A stretch of 64,000 bases of DNA from Actinomycetota bacterium (GTDB lineage Bacteria > Actinomycetota > Actinomycetes > Actinomycetales > Dermatophilaceae). The position numbers and the translations under genes are program-made. The stretch's first letter is position 1, and every line of letters begins with the position of its first letter. Where the stretch lies: assembly GCA_020161815.1 (NCBI GenBank), contig JAIUOP010000006.1, positions 62,001 through 126,000 of the forward strand. The letters run 5' to 3'. The notes beneath the pieces are model-generated. The model saw only the letters and a list, made by a program, of their open reading frames with translations. It ran no database searches and was not told the DNA's origin. This document shows positions 53,062 through 61,604 of this stretch, in pieces.

Positions 53062-54378
53062 TCATCGAGCTGCGGAGAACCCCTGCTCGAGGTCGGCGAG
53101 GATGTCCTCGATCGACTCCAGCCCGACGGCCAGTCGGACCAGCCCGGGCGTCACCCCGGCCGCGAGGCGGTCCTCGTCCCCGCCCTGGCTGTGCGTCGTC
53201 GTCGCCGGGTGGATCGCCAGCGAGCGCACGTCACCGATGTTGGCGACGTGGCTGTGCAGGGTCAGCGACTCCACGAACTTCTGGCCCGCCTCCTTGCCGC
53301 CCTTGATCTCGAAGGCGAGGACGGCGCCGGCGCCCTTGGGTGCGTACTTCTGGGCCCGCTCGTAGGCCGGGTGGCCCGGCAGCGAGGCCCAGACGACCGA
53401 CTCGACCTGCTCGTGGTCCTGGAGGAACTCCGCCACGCGGCGGGCGTTGGCCAGGTGCCGCTCGACCCGCAGCGACAGGGTCTCGATGCCCTGCGCGAGG
53501 AGGAAGGCGTTGAACGGCGAGATCGCCGGGCCGAGGTCACGCAGCAGCTGCACGCGTGCCTTGAGCCCGAAGGAGACGTTGGCGCCGAAGGCACCGTCCT
53601 TGCCGAGGTCTCGCGCGTAGACCAGCCCGTGGTAGCTCTCGTCCGGGGTGTTCCAGCCGGGGAACTTCTCCGGGTCCGCGCCGAAGTCGAAGCTCCCACC
53701 GTCGACGATGACGCCCGCGATCGAGGTGCCGTGGCCGCCGAGGTACTTCGTCGCCGAGTGCACGACGACGTCGGCGCCGTGCTTGAGCGGGTTGAGGACG
53801 TAGGGCGTGGCGATCGTGTTGTCGACGACGAGCGGGACACCGTGCTCGTGGGCCACCGCCGCCACCGCCTCGATGTCGAGGACGTCGGCCTTGGGGTTGG
53901 CGATCGTCTCGGCGAAGAAGGCCTTGGTGTTGGGACGCACCGCAGCCGCCCAGGCCTGCGGGTCGTTCTGGTCCTCGACGAAGGAGGTCTGGATCCCCAG
54001 GCGCGCGAAGGAGTACTTGAGCAGGTTGAAGGTCCCGCCGTAGAGCGCCGTCGAGGCGACGATGTGGTCGCCGGCCTCGGCGATGTTGTGCAGAGCCAAC
54101 GTCGTCGCGGCCTGGCCGGAGGCGACCAGCAGCGCACCGATGCCGCCCTCGAGGGCCGCGATCCGGTCCTCCACGGCGGCCTGCGTCGGGTTCATGATCC
54201 GCGTGTAGATGTTGCCGAGTTCCCTCAGCGCGAACAGGTTGGCGGCGTGCTCGGAGTCCCTGAAGACGTAGGACGTCGTCTGGTAGATCGGCAGCGCCCG
54301 CGCGCCGGTGGCCGGGTCGGGCGCCTGGCCGGCGTGGATCTGGCGGGTCTCGAAACCCCAGGTGCTCGGGTCGGACAT
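53062..54378 (-). CDS. metY: O-acetyl-L-homoserine sulfhydrylase
   Basis: A 438-residue Cys/Met-metabolism PLP enzyme. GFETRQIHAGQAPDPATGAR then ALPIYQTTSYVFRDSEHAAN opens it, typical of O-acetylhomoserine sulfhydrylases rather than cystathionine synthases. The PLP Lys is in VVHSATKYLGGHGTSIAGV, and RLAVGLESIEDILADLEQGF ends it. It makes homocysteine from O-acetylhomoserine and sulfide, the step after MetX. ATG 54378 has AAGGAGA upstream. Controlled by a SAM-IV riboswitch and ended by a strong hairpin. Confidence 0.95.
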   Translation of the reverse strand: MSDPSTWGFETRQIHAGQAPDPATGARALPIYQTTSYVFRDSEHAANLFALRELGNIYTRIMNPTQAAVEDRIAALEGGIGALLVASGQAATTLALHNIAEAGDHIVASTALYGGTFNLLKYSFARLGIQTSFVEDQNDPQAWAAAVRPNTKAFFAETIANPKADVLDIEAVAAVAHEHGVPLVVDNTIATPYVLNPLKHGADVVVHSATKYLGGHGTSIAGVIVDGGSFDFGADPEKFPGWNTPDESYHGLVYARDLGKDGAFGANVSFGLKARVQLLRDLGPAISPFNAFLLAQGIETLSLRVERHLANARRVAEFLQDHEQVESVVWASLPGHPAYERAQKYAPKGAGAVLAFEIKGGKEAGQKFVESLTLHSHVANIGDVRSLAIHPATTTHSQGGDEDRLAAGVTPGLVRLAVGLESIEDILADLEQGFSAAR

Positions 54379-54492
54379 GGCTCTCCTTCGGAGGGTCACG
54401 GTGCCGGCGAGGGCCGGCACACGGCATACGGCGGTGCAGCGGGTGATCGGCGAGGCGAGTCCCGCGCTTGCCCCGGGCGCATCGGACGCACG

Positions 54493-54578
54493 AGGCCAGG
54501 TCGTCACCCGGAGCACCCCACCGCGGAGGAGGGTTGCCGCCCAGCGAGCCGGGGCTTGGCGCTGGGTCTCATGACCTG
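54493..54578 (-). ncRNA. SAM-IV riboswitch upstream of metY
   Basis: The minus strand contains AGGTCATGAGACCCAGCGCC, CGGCAACCCTCCTCCGCGG, TGGGGTGCTCCGGGTGACGA and the closing CCTGGCC. It is nearly identical in core to the metX riboswitch; substitutions lie in stems. Promoter: -35 TTGGGG, 17-bp spacer, -10 TATGGT (54584-54589), placing the transcript start close to the aptamer 5' end. About 115 nt separate the aptamer from the metY ATG. Confidence 0.88.
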
Positions 54579-54647
54579 CGCAGACCATAACGCAGCCTTT
54601 GGTTTCCCCCAAGAAGGGTCTCACTCTCCGTCGCCGTCTCGGCCGGG

Positions 54648-54653
54648 CATGAT
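54648..54653 (+). promoter_or_regulatory. -10-like box for gpr
   Basis: CATGAT ends 6 nt before the ATG at 54660, without a Shine-Dalgarno. A weaker match than the others. Confidence 0.3.
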
Positions 54654-54659
54654 GGGCCC

Positions 54660-55727
54660 ATGGCCTTCCACATCGATGAGTACAGGGCGGCTCCCGACCG
54701 CTACGACGCCGGTATGCCGTTCCGCCGCACCGGCCGCTCGGGGCTGGACCTCCCCGCGATCTCGCTCGGGCTGTGGCACAACTTCGGTGACGACGTGCCG
54801 ATGGAACGCCAGCGCGCGATCCTGCGTCGGGCCTTCGACCGGGGCGTGACCCACTTCGACCTGGCCAACAACTACGGCCCGGAGTACGGCGCGGCCGAGC
54901 GCAACTTCGGCGCCCACCTCCGGCGCGACTTCGGCATCTACCGCGACGAGCTGATCATCAGCTCCAAGGCCGGCTGGGACATGTGGCCCGGGCCCTATGG
55001 CCAGGGCGGCGGCTCACGGAAGTACGTCATCGCCTCGGCGGAGCAGTCGTTGAAGCGGATGGGCCTGGACTACGTCGACATCTTCTACAGCCACCGCTTC
55101 GACGAGACCACGCCGCTCGAGGAGACGATGGGGGCGCTGGATGCCCTGGTGCGACAGGGCAAGGCGCTCTACGTCGGCATCTCGTCCTACTCTGGCGTCC
55201 GCACGCGCGAGGCGATCGAGATCCTGCGCTCGATGGGCACTCCCCTGCTGATCCACCAGCCCAGCTACTCCCTCCTCAACCGCTGGATCGAGGAGGTGCC
55301 CGACGGCGCGACCGAGTCCCTGCTCGACGTCCTGGGCGACACCGGCACCGGGTGCATCGCCTTCTCGCCGCTCGCCCAGGGGATGCTCACCAACAAGTAC
55401 CTCAAGGGTGTGCCCGCGAATTCCCGTGCGGCACAGGGCAAGTCACTGGACTCGGGGATGCTCAGCGAGGCCAACCTCAAGCACATCCGGGCCCTGGACC
55501 GGATGGCAAAGCAACGCGGGCAGACGCTGGCCCAGATGGCGATCGCGTGGGTGCTGCGCGACGCGCGCGTCACCTCGGCCCTCATCGGCGCCTCGTCCGT
55601 GGAGCAGCTCGACAACAGCCTCGACGCGGTCAAGAACCTGGCCTTCGACGACGCCGAGCTGAAGAAGATCGACCGTCACGCGGTCGAGGGCGGCATCAAC
55701 CTGTGGCAGAAGCCGTCGACGTCATGA
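54660..55727 (+). CDS. gpr: Aldo/keto reductase, L-glyceraldehyde-3-phosphate reductase type
   Basis: A 355-residue NADPH-dependent aldo-keto reductase of the YghZ/Gpr group. FRRTGRSGLDLPAISLGLWH opens it. The catalytic Asp/Tyr are in THFDLANNYGPEYGAAE, the Lys in LIISSKAGWDMWPGPYGQGG and the His in DIFYSHRFDETTPLEETM. ALIGASSVEQLDNSLDAVKN is the NADP-binding end. WDMWPGPYG is characteristic of the Gpr subfamily, which detoxifies L-glyceraldehyde-3-phosphate and methylglyoxal. It overlaps the next gene by ATGA. Confidence 0.9.
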   Translation: MAFHIDEYRAAPDRYDAGMPFRRTGRSGLDLPAISLGLWHNFGDDVPMERQRAILRRAFDRGVTHFDLANNYGPEYGAAERNFGAHLRRDFGIYRDELIISSKAGWDMWPGPYGQGGGSRKYVIASAEQSLKRMGLDYVDIFYSHRFDETTPLEETMGALDALVRQGKALYVGISSYSGVRTREAIEILRSMGTPLLIHQPSYSLLNRWIEEVPDGATESLLDVLGDTGTGCIAFSPLAQGMLTNKYLKGVPANSRAAQGKSLDSGMLSEANLKHIRALDRMAKQRGQTLAQMAIAWVLRDARVTSALIGASSVEQLDNSLDAVKNLAFDDAELKKIDRHAVEGGINLWQKPSTS

Positions 55728-56158
55728 GTGAGCGCATCTACGTCGACAGCCCCGCGCCCTGGGTGCGCGACCAGGTGGCGGCCATCGACGCCGCCGGCGA
55801 CACCGCGGCCGCCTCGATCCAGGGCATGGCGGTCGTCGTGCTCCACATCAAGGGCGCCAAGTCGGGCACCTGGCGCAAGGTCCCGCTCATGCGGGTCGAG
55901 CACGACGGCGCGTATGCCGCCGTGGCCAGCAAGGGGGGCGCGCCGGACAACCCGCAGTGGTACCACTCGCTGCGCGCGAACCCGGACATCGACCTCCAGG
56001 ACGGCACGGCGACCATGCCGATGCGAGCGCGTGAACTGGCCGGCGACGAGCGGTCGCAGTGGTGGGAGCGGTGCGTGGCGGCCTTCCCGAACTACGCGGA
56101 GTACCAGCAGAACGCCGGCGACCGCCAGATCCCGGTCTTCGTGCTCGAACCACGGTGA
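55724..56158 (+). CDS. F420-dependent (Ddn-type) nitroreductase family protein
   Basis: A 144-residue split-beta-barrel protein of the deazaflavin-dependent nitroreductase family. VVVLHIKGAKSGTWRKVPLM is the core strand pair with the G(A)KSG loop, and SKGGAPDNPQWYHSLRANPD is the F420-binding signature. YAEYQQNAGDRQIPVFVLEP ends it. It implies that the organism makes coenzyme F420. Translationally coupled to gpr by a 4-nt overlap, which suggests a joint reductive detoxification role (inference). Confidence 0.85.
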   Translation: MSERIYVDSPAPWVRDQVAAIDAAGDTAAASIQGMAVVVLHIKGAKSGTWRKVPLMRVEHDGAYAAVASKGGAPDNPQWYHSLRANPDIDLQDGTATMPMRARELAGDERSQWWERCVAAFPNYAEYQQNAGDRQIPVFVLEPR

Positions 56159-56189
56159 ACCGGGCGTCCCGTCGGGGCGTCAGAGTCCC

Positions 56190-56957
56190 ATGAGCGGCGA
56201 GCAACCGTACGACGACTCCTTCTCCCTGGGCCCGGTGCCCGGCGGAGACATCCTGTTCGAGCCGCCCGGGCAGGTGGGAAGTGAGCAGACTTCCGTGCCT
56301 TCCGCGCCCACTGTGCCCACGGTGCCCCCGGAGTACCGCCAGCCGACCTACGCTCCCCCACCCCCGCCGCCGGTGCTCAGTCCGCGGCCGAGCTCGTGGG
56401 GACCCTCGCGGGTCAACATCCCGAGCAGCGCCGGCCCACCCCCGTCGCCCGCGCCGGCGCAGCGCCCGACGCGGTGGCAGCCCGCTCCCGGGTCGAGGCG
56501 CAAGGTCCCCGGATTCGTCCTCGTCCTCGGAGCCCTCTGGGTCGCCGGCCAGGTGCTGGGCGGGCTGGGCGGCCTCGCCGACCGCGTGTTCGGCAACGAC
56601 ACGGGGGCGGGCAGCCAGACCGATTCCTCGAGCGAGCAGGTGTCCGTGGACGGCATGAGCCAGGAGGGCGGAGTGGTCCTGACCTCCACGACCGAGATCG
56701 CGTGGACCATCGACGCTCCTATGGGCCAGACCCGCACCTACGACGTCTACCACGACGGCGAGCTCGTGCAGACCCTCACCCACGACGGCTACCTCCGCCT
56801 GTCCCAGCCGTTCGAGCAGGGTCGGTGGTGGGTGGCCTACGACGGGTCGACGGCCGGCGAGTGCTCGGTCTATGTCGACCAGACCCGGGTCGCCGTCCTC
56901 GAGCGCAGCGGCTACCCCTGCCTCCTCGACACGAGCTGGCTGCCACCCGCCTCGTGA
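56190..56957 (+). CDS. Pro-rich single-pass membrane protein of unknown function
   Basis: A 255-residue protein. The first ~105 residues are disordered and Pro/Ser-rich (YAPPPPPPVLSPRPSSW), then one TM (VPGFVLVLGALWVAGQVLGG). An extracytoplasmic ~130-residue domain with alternating polar/hydrophobic residues follows (TYDVYHDGELVQTLTHDGYL), with two Cys (AGECSVYVD and GYPCLLD) that could form a disulfide. No recognised family. It starts 31 nt after the Ddn-like gene and is probably in the same transcript. Confidence 0.6.
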   Translation: MSGEQPYDDSFSLGPVPGGDILFEPPGQVGSEQTSVPSAPTVPTVPPEYRQPTYAPPPPPPVLSPRPSSWGPSRVNIPSSAGPPPSPAPAQRPTRWQPAPGSRRKVPGFVLVLGALWVAGQVLGGLGGLADRVFGNDTGAGSQTDSSSEQVSVDGMSQEGGVVLTSTTEIAWTIDAPMGQTRTYDVYHDGELVQTLTHDGYLRLSQPFEQGRWWVAYDGSTAGECSVYVDQTRVAVLERSGYPCLLDTSWLPPAS

Positions 56958-56979
56958 CCCCGCGCGTGCCGGGCGAGCC

Positions 56980-57393
56980 TCAGGACCGTCGATGCCTCGC
57001 GAGCCACCACAGGCCGAGCACCGGCAGGACCAGGGGCACGAAGCCGTAGCCCGAGCCGAAGTGCGACCACACCGTCTTGTCCGGGAAGAGCTCGGGCAGG
57101 ACATAGGACAGGGCCCCCACGACGAGCACGCCGACCAGCTCGATGCTGATCGAGGCCCAGGCCACCCGGGCCGACGTGCGCGTGCCGCGGGCGAGTGCCA
57201 CCGTCGCCACGATGTAGATGAGGGCCGCGAGCGCGGAGAGGGTGTAGGCCAAGGGCGCCCGTGAGAAGTAGAGCGCGATCTGCATGATCGAGCGGCCGGT
57301 CGCCGCGAGGGCTAGGACGGCATACACGGCGACGAGGATGCGACCGGGGCCGCGCCCGAGCCCACGATCCAGCGGGCGATCGGCGTCAGGCAT
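56980..57393 (-). CDS. Four-TM membrane protein
   Basis: A 137-residue protein with four hydrophobic segments ([60 protein letters not shown] and GFVPLVLPVLGLWWLARHR). LPDKTVWSHFGSGYGF-type loop (PELFPDKTVWSHFGSGYGF) is its conserved-looking part. Function unknown. Overlaps the end of the upstream membrane gene by 8 nt and belongs to the rocD transcript. Confidence 0.6.
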   Translation of the reverse strand: MPDADRPLDRGLGRGPGRILVAVYAVLALAATGRSIMQIALYFSRAPLAYTLSALAALIYIVATVALARGTRTSARVAWASISIELVGVLVVGALSYVLPELFPDKTVWSHFGSGYGFVPLVLPVLGLWWLARHRRS

Positions 57394-57748
57394 GGAGGCT
57401 CCAGATCTGCTGGCAGCGGATCGACATGACCGCCACGGCGAAGGCGCCGGCGGCGAGCGCCCCCATGGCCCAACGCGTCTTCTCCTTCAGCGCCAGCCAC
57501 CCGATCCCGATCGGCACGAAGGGCAGCGTGAGCAGGTAGGCCGCGTAGGTCGCCCGCTCGTCGGTGTCGGCGATCGCGCCCATCGTCGTGAGGCCACGGA
57601 AGGCCTGGACGATGACCCCGAGCTCGAGCAGGACCACGAGGGCGAGGAGGAGGTCGTCGAAGAGGCGATCGCGCACGGCATACACACCGGCGACGACCAT
57701 GAGGAGCGCCGAGCCGCCGACGACAGCCCAGGTGAGTGCGGAGATCAC
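57386..57748 (-). CDS. Small membrane protein (four TM)
   Basis: A 120-residue protein with hydrophobic segments ALTWAVVGGSALLMVVAGVY, LLLALVVLLELGVIVQAF, YLLTLPFVPIGIGWLALKEK and WAMGALAAGAFAVAVMSIRC. It is commonly seen next to the preceding type of membrane protein. Function unknown. Its start overlaps the rocD stop by 4 nt and its stop overlaps the next gene by 8 nt. Confidence 0.6.
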   Translation of the reverse strand: MISALTWAVVGGSALLMVVAGVYAVRDRLFDDLLLALVVLLELGVIVQAFRGLTTMGAIADTDERATYAAYLLTLPFVPIGIGWLALKEKTRWAMGALAAGAFAVAVMSIRCQQIWSLHA

Positions 57749-58992
57749 GCCCCGGCACGCTCCCCGAAGGACTCGGCGAGGATCTCGCGGACACTCGTGA
57801 CGAGGAGGTCGACCTCGTCCTCGGTGATGCAGAGCGGGGGCGCGAGCCGGATCGTCATGCCGTGGGTGTCCTTGGCCAGGATCCCCCGCAGCGACAGCGC
57901 CTTGCAGAGGTCACGCCCGCTCGGGCCGCCCGGCTCGACATCGAGACCGGCCCACAGTCCGCGCACACGCACGGCACGCAGCCCGTGCCCCACCAACTCG
58001 GCGAGCCCGGCCTCGAGGCGCGCGCCGAGGCGGGCAGCGCGCTCCTGGTACTCCCCCGTCAGCAGCATCTCGACGACCTCGTGCCCGATGGCCGCCGCGA
58101 GCGGGTTGCCGCCGAAGGTCGAGCCGTGGCTGCCCGGGGTGATCACACCCAGGACGTCGCGGTCGGCGCTGATCGCGCTCACCGGCAGCAGGCCTCCGCC
58201 GAGCGCCTTGCCCATGATGTAGATGTCGGGCACGACCGACTCGACGTCGCAGGCGAAGGTCTGGCCGGTGCGGCCGAGCCCGGACTGGATCTCGTCGGCG
58301 ACCATGAGGACGTTCTCCTCGGTGCACAGGGCCCGCAGCTCGCGCAGGAAGCCCTCGGGCGGGATGACGACCCCACCCTCACCCTGGATCGGCTCGAAGA
58401 GGACGGCGACGGTGTGCTCGTCGATCGCGGCCCGGACCGCCTCGATGTCGCCGTAGGTCACGGCGCGGAAGCCCGGGGTGTAGGGGCCGTAGTTGTCGTG
58501 GGCGACCTTGTCGTCGCTGAAGGAGATGATCGTCGTCGTCCGGCCGTGGAAGTTGCCCTCCATGACGATGATGTTCGCGTGGTCCTCGGGCACGCCCTTG
58601 ACCTCGTAGCCCCACTTCCGGCTCACCTTGAGGGCAGTCTCCACCGCCTCCGCGCCGGTGTTCATCGGCAGCATCATCTCCTTGCCGGTGAGGCGGCTGA
58701 GCGCCTCGGCAAAGGGGCCGAGCTGGTCGTTGAAGAAGGCGCGGCTGGTCAGGGTGAGCCTGGCGACCTGCTCCTGGGCACGCGCCACGAGCCGCGGGTG
58801 CGAGTGGCCGAAGTTCAGCGCGGAGTAGCCGGCGAGGCAGTCGAGGTAGCGGTTGCCGTCGACGTCGGTCACCCAGGCGCCGTCGCCGGAGGCCAGGACC
58901 ACCGGCAGCGGGTGGTAGTTGTGCGCGGCATACCGCTCGGTGATCTCGATGTGGAACTCGGTGCCTTCGACACCGGCGAAGCCGTCGGGCAT
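57745..58992 (-). CDS. rocD: Ornithine--oxo-acid transaminase
   Basis: A 415-residue class III PLP aminotransferase that converts ornithine to glutamate-5-semialdehyde. ERYAAHNYHPLPVVLASGDG is the ornithine aminotransferase N-terminus. LPMNTGAEAVETALKVSRKW binds the cofactor phosphate, VADEIQSGLGRTG contains the PLP-contacting Asp, and DIYIMGKALGGGLLPVSAIS the PLP Lys. The Shine-Dalgarno AGGAG lies before ATG 58992, and a TAGGCT -10 box (59025-59030) covers the stop of the upstream nuclease gene. First gene of a unit with two small membrane proteins. Confidence 0.92.
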   Translation of the reverse strand: MPDGFAGVEGTEFHIEITERYAAHNYHPLPVVLASGDGAWVTDVDGNRYLDCLAGYSALNFGHSHPRLVARAQEQVARLTLTSRAFFNDQLGPFAEALSRLTGKEMMLPMNTGAEAVETALKVSRKWGYEVKGVPEDHANIIVMEGNFHGRTTTIISFSDDKVAHDNYGPYTPGFRAVTYGDIEAVRAAIDEHTVAVLFEPIQGEGGVVIPPEGFLRELRALCTEENVLMVADEIQSGLGRTGQTFACDVESVVPDIYIMGKALGGGLLPVSAISADRDVLGVITPGSHGSTFGGNPLAAAIGHEVVEMLLTGEYQERAARLGARLEAGLAELVGHGLRAVRVRGLWAGLDVEPGGPSGRDLCKALSLRGILAKDTHGMTIRLAPPLCITEDEVDLLVTSVREILAESFGERAGA

Positions 58993-59022
58993 GACGCATC
59001 TCCTGGGGGTGAGGGGGATGGC

Positions 59023-59787
59023 TCAGCCTAACGCCGTGGCACGCACGGCCCGCACCCGATCGACGAGGGCCGCCCGGGCCCCGTCCGTGAGGCCGTCGAC
59101 GAGGGCGGTGGCGTCCGCGGCGGTGAGCTCGGCGAGGAGGGCGTCGGCGTCCGCCGCGACGAGCACCCGTATGCCGTCCGCCCGGCTCTCGAGGTCGGCC
59201 ACCCGTGCGGGGATGGTGCAGGAGGGGGTGGTGCCGTGGAGACCGCGGCCGGCGGCCGCGGCGTCGTCGCGGGCCGCGTCGATGGCCGCGCGGAAGGTGT
59301 CCTGGCCGCCGACCGTCATCGGCGCGGCGAGACCGTCGCGGACGATCTCGGCGCCGAGCATTCGCCCATCGGGCAGCCAGGCCTCGCCCAGGGTGCGGCC
59401 GTAGCGGTCGCGGCCGACGACGCGCACGCTCAGGTCGGTGCCCCGGGGGGCGAGCTCGATCAGTCGGCTCCGGGCCTCCTCGGCCAGGCACTGGGGGCCA
59501 TGGAGGACCGTGCGGCGCTCGGGGGCGTCGATGTTGAGCAGGCGCAGGCGGGTGACGACGCCGTCGCGTTCGATGTCGAGGGTGTCGCCGTCGATCGTCC
59601 AGCGCGCCACCCATCCGGTCTCGGGCGGCGTCTCCGACGCAGCGGTCGGGGACGCGGTGGCGCTGGGCGCTGTGGTCGGTGACGCGGGGTCTGGTGGAAG
59701 CGGGCGCCGGACCAGCCAGGCCGCGAGTGCGAGGACGGCCAGGCCGACGACGAGGGTCGCCCAGGCCCGGGCCCGCCGTGAGCTCAC
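59023..59787 (-). CDS. Secreted or membrane-anchored thermonuclease (SNase-like)
   Basis: A 254-residue protein. N-terminal signal anchor (ARAWATLVVGLAVLALAAWL), Ser/Thr/Pro linker, then a staphylococcal-nuclease fold. TIDGDTLDI, LRLLNIDAPERR (active-site Asp/Arg/Glu region), GRDRYGRTLGEAW and GLAAPM are in order. The C-terminal ~60 residues (DADALLAELTAADATALVDG) are an Ala/Asp-rich helix not part of SNase. It likely degrades extracellular nucleic acid. GTG 59787 lies 7 nt after the patatin gene stop, so the two are co-transcribed. Confidence 0.8.
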   Translation of the reverse strand: MSSRRARAWATLVVGLAVLALAAWLVRRPLPPDPASPTTAPSATASPTAASETPPETGWVARWTIDGDTLDIERDGVVTRLRLLNIDAPERRTVLHGPQCLAEEARSRLIELAPRGTDLSVRVVGRDRYGRTLGEAWLPDGRMLGAEIVRDGLAAPMTVGGQDTFRAAIDAARDDAAAAGRGLHGTTPSCTIPARVADLESRADGIRVLVAADADALLAELTAADATALVDGLTDGARAALVDRVRAVRATALG

Positions 59788-59794
59788 GCAGACC

Positions 59795-60682
59795 TCAGGC
59801 CCACAGATCGGCGACCTTGGCGGCGACGCGCTCGGCCTGTTCGCGACCGGCGGTGATCGCGATCGGCGCCTTGGACATGTCGAGCGGGTTGAAGCCGATG
59901 AGGGCCCGGGCCCGCCGGTCGGGGGCGATGACGAGGGCCCGGCCGTCGCCGAGTCGCCGCGCCTGGGTGCCCGGCCGGTCGTAGCGCCGGAAGGCCAGCG
60001 GGATCGGCGCGAGGACGAGGACCGCGTCGTGGCCGATCGCGAGGTCGACATTGGCGGCGCTGCGCACCCCGCCGTCGACATAGTGCCGACCCTGGATCTT
60101 CACCGCGGGGAAGACCCCGGGGACCGCGCAACTGGCCGCGACGGCACGATCGAGGGGCACCCCGCTGTCGTTGGTGAAGAGGGTGAGCTCACCGGTCACC
60201 GCGTCGACGGTCGTGATGACGAGTCGCTCGGCGGGCCAGTCGAGGCCCTCGAGGTCCTTGGCCACGACGGAGACGAACTCGTCCTCGGTCGAGGTTCGCG
60301 CCTTGAGCGCGGCCCGACCGATGATGGCCCGGCCGTGGTTGCGCTGACCGGAGAAGGCACCGCGGACGAAGCGCTCGGCATCACCGACACCGAGGCGGCC
60401 CAGCTTGAGCGGTTCCCGGCCGTTGAGGCGGGCATAGGCGATGTCGACCGGGGTGTCCAGGCGCAGGTGGGTGCCGGTCACCGAGCCGGCCGAGGTGCCG
60501 AAGACGGTGGTGGCGTTGCGCAGGTCGATGCCCAGGTCGCGCAGGCCGTAGATGAGGCCGCCGAGCCAGCCGATGCCGGTGGCGCCGCCGCCGCCGAGCA
60601 CGAGCGCGCGGCTCGGCGTGGGCAACGTCATCGACGTCGACCACGACGAGGGGCCATAGGCCGTCCAGAGGCGCTCGTGCAC
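59795..60682 (-). CDS. Patatin-like phospholipase
   Basis: A 295-residue protein, or 278 if it starts at ATG 60631 (MTLPTPSRALVLGGGGA), which is the better homology start. ALVLGGGGATGIGWLGGLIY is the oxyanion loop, FGTSAGSVTGTHLRL the nucleophile Ser motif GxSxG, and YVDGGVRSAANVDL the catalytic Asp motif DGG. It is predicted to hydrolyse acyl lipids, cytoplasmic or membrane-peripheral; the substrate is unknown. It precedes the nuclease gene by 7 nt. An 8-bp inverted repeat lies upstream. Confidence 0.88.
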   Translation of the reverse strand: MHERLWTAYGPSSWSTSMTLPTPSRALVLGGGGATGIGWLGGLIYGLRDLGIDLRNATTVFGTSAGSVTGTHLRLDTPVDIAYARLNGREPLKLGRLGVGDAERFVRGAFSGQRNHGRAIIGRAALKARTSTEDEFVSVVAKDLEGLDWPAERLVITTVDAVTGELTLFTNDSGVPLDRAVAASCAVPGVFPAVKIQGRHYVDGGVRSAANVDLAIGHDAVLVLAPIPLAFRRYDRPGTQARRLGDGRALVIAPDRRARALIGFNPLDMSKAPIAITAGREQAERVAAKVADLWA

Positions 60683-60705
60683 GCGTCCATGATCGCCCCC
60701 GTGTC

Positions 60706-60730
60706 CAGCACCTCGTTACTACAGGTGCTG
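60706..60730. other. Inverted repeat between sprT-like and patatin genes
   Basis: CAGCACCT (60706-60713) and AGGTGCTG (60723-60730), perfect 8-bp arms with a 9-nt loop. There is no U-tract on the minus strand. Either a terminator for the upstream SprT-like gene or an operator for the patatin gene. Confidence 0.4.
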
Positions 60731-60760
60731 TGATCCTTCCCTCAGGGCCTGGGGAAACCC

Positions 60761-61483
60761 TCAGGCGCTGCGCTCGATGTCGCCGGCCACCGCTCGCTCG
60801 AGCTGGGCATGCGTGAAGGACACCAACTCGTCGTCGAGCCGCACCTGGCACCGCAGGGCACCGACGAACTCGACCTCGCCGACGAGACCGGACCACGGGC
60901 CCTCGGTGGCGATCCGCACGACGTCGCCGACGCGCCAGGAGTCCGGCGCGGTCCCGGCGGAGCGCGTGGGGGCGTCGGCTGCCGGCCCGAGGAGTCGGCG
61001 CAGCTGCACGGCATACGCCTCCGGCATCGGGACCACGGCACCGCGGTAGGTCCACCGGATGAGGTGACGCACGTCGAATCGGCGAGCGCAGCGTCCGCAG
61101 GTGACCACGCGGGTCGGCGCCTTGTGACGCGTCGAGCGGTGGCCCGCCGGGCAGGTGCCGACCCAGTCGCCGGGCACCCGCGCGGACTCGGGCGAGACGC
61201 ACCGCTCCCCCGAGGACCCGATGCGCGTGGCCATCGCCCGCCAGACCTGGTCATGACCGTGCTGCGGGCCGACGAGGGCGTGGGCTATCTCGTGGAGGAT
61301 CGTGTCGCGGACCTCGGCCTCGGAGTGCAGCTCGGTGAGGGGGCGGGAGAGGCCGATCTGGCGCGAGCCGAAGCGGCAGACCCCTGCCCGCGTCTTGGCC
61401 CGATCGGCGACGACGGTCCAGCCCTCGAGGCCGTGCTCGGCCATGAGTCGGCGCGCCAGGGACAGGGCCTGGGTCATCTCCAT
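60761..61483 (-). CDS. SprT-like zinc metalloprotease
   Basis: A 240-residue protein with HEIAH at residues 64-68 (RDTILHEIAHALVG), followed by GPQHGHDQVWR. These are the SprT/Spartan zinc ligands. A zinc-ribbon-like pair (GTCPAGH and CGRC) follows, and a C-terminal ~80-residue beta domain (VGDVVRIATEGPWSGLVGEV) resembles an SH3/KOW fold. Eukaryotic Spartan repairs DNA-protein crosslinks; bacterial roles are unproven. ATG 61483 has AGGAGGTG upstream and a TAGAGT -10 box (61515-61520). Confidence 0.8.
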   Translation of the reverse strand: MEMTQALSLARRLMAEHGLEGWTVVADRAKTRAGVCRFGSRQIGLSRPLTELHSEAEVRDTILHEIAHALVGPQHGHDQVWRAMATRIGSSGERCVSPESARVPGDWVGTCPAGHRSTRHKAPTRVVTCGRCARRFDVRHLIRWTYRGAVVPMPEAYAVQLRRLLGPAADAPTRSAGTAPDSWRVGDVVRIATEGPWSGLVGEVEFVGALRCQVRLDDELVSFTHAQLERAVAGDIERSA

Positions 61484-61604
61484 CGCGCACCTCCTTGCTG
61501 ATCGGCTTCGCTGCACTCTAGGTGGCGGCACCGACAATGCTCGTGAGGCCATCCGAGCCATTCGGCCGATGGCTGCTGAAGAGGTGATCGCCGAGGCTGG
61601 TGGG

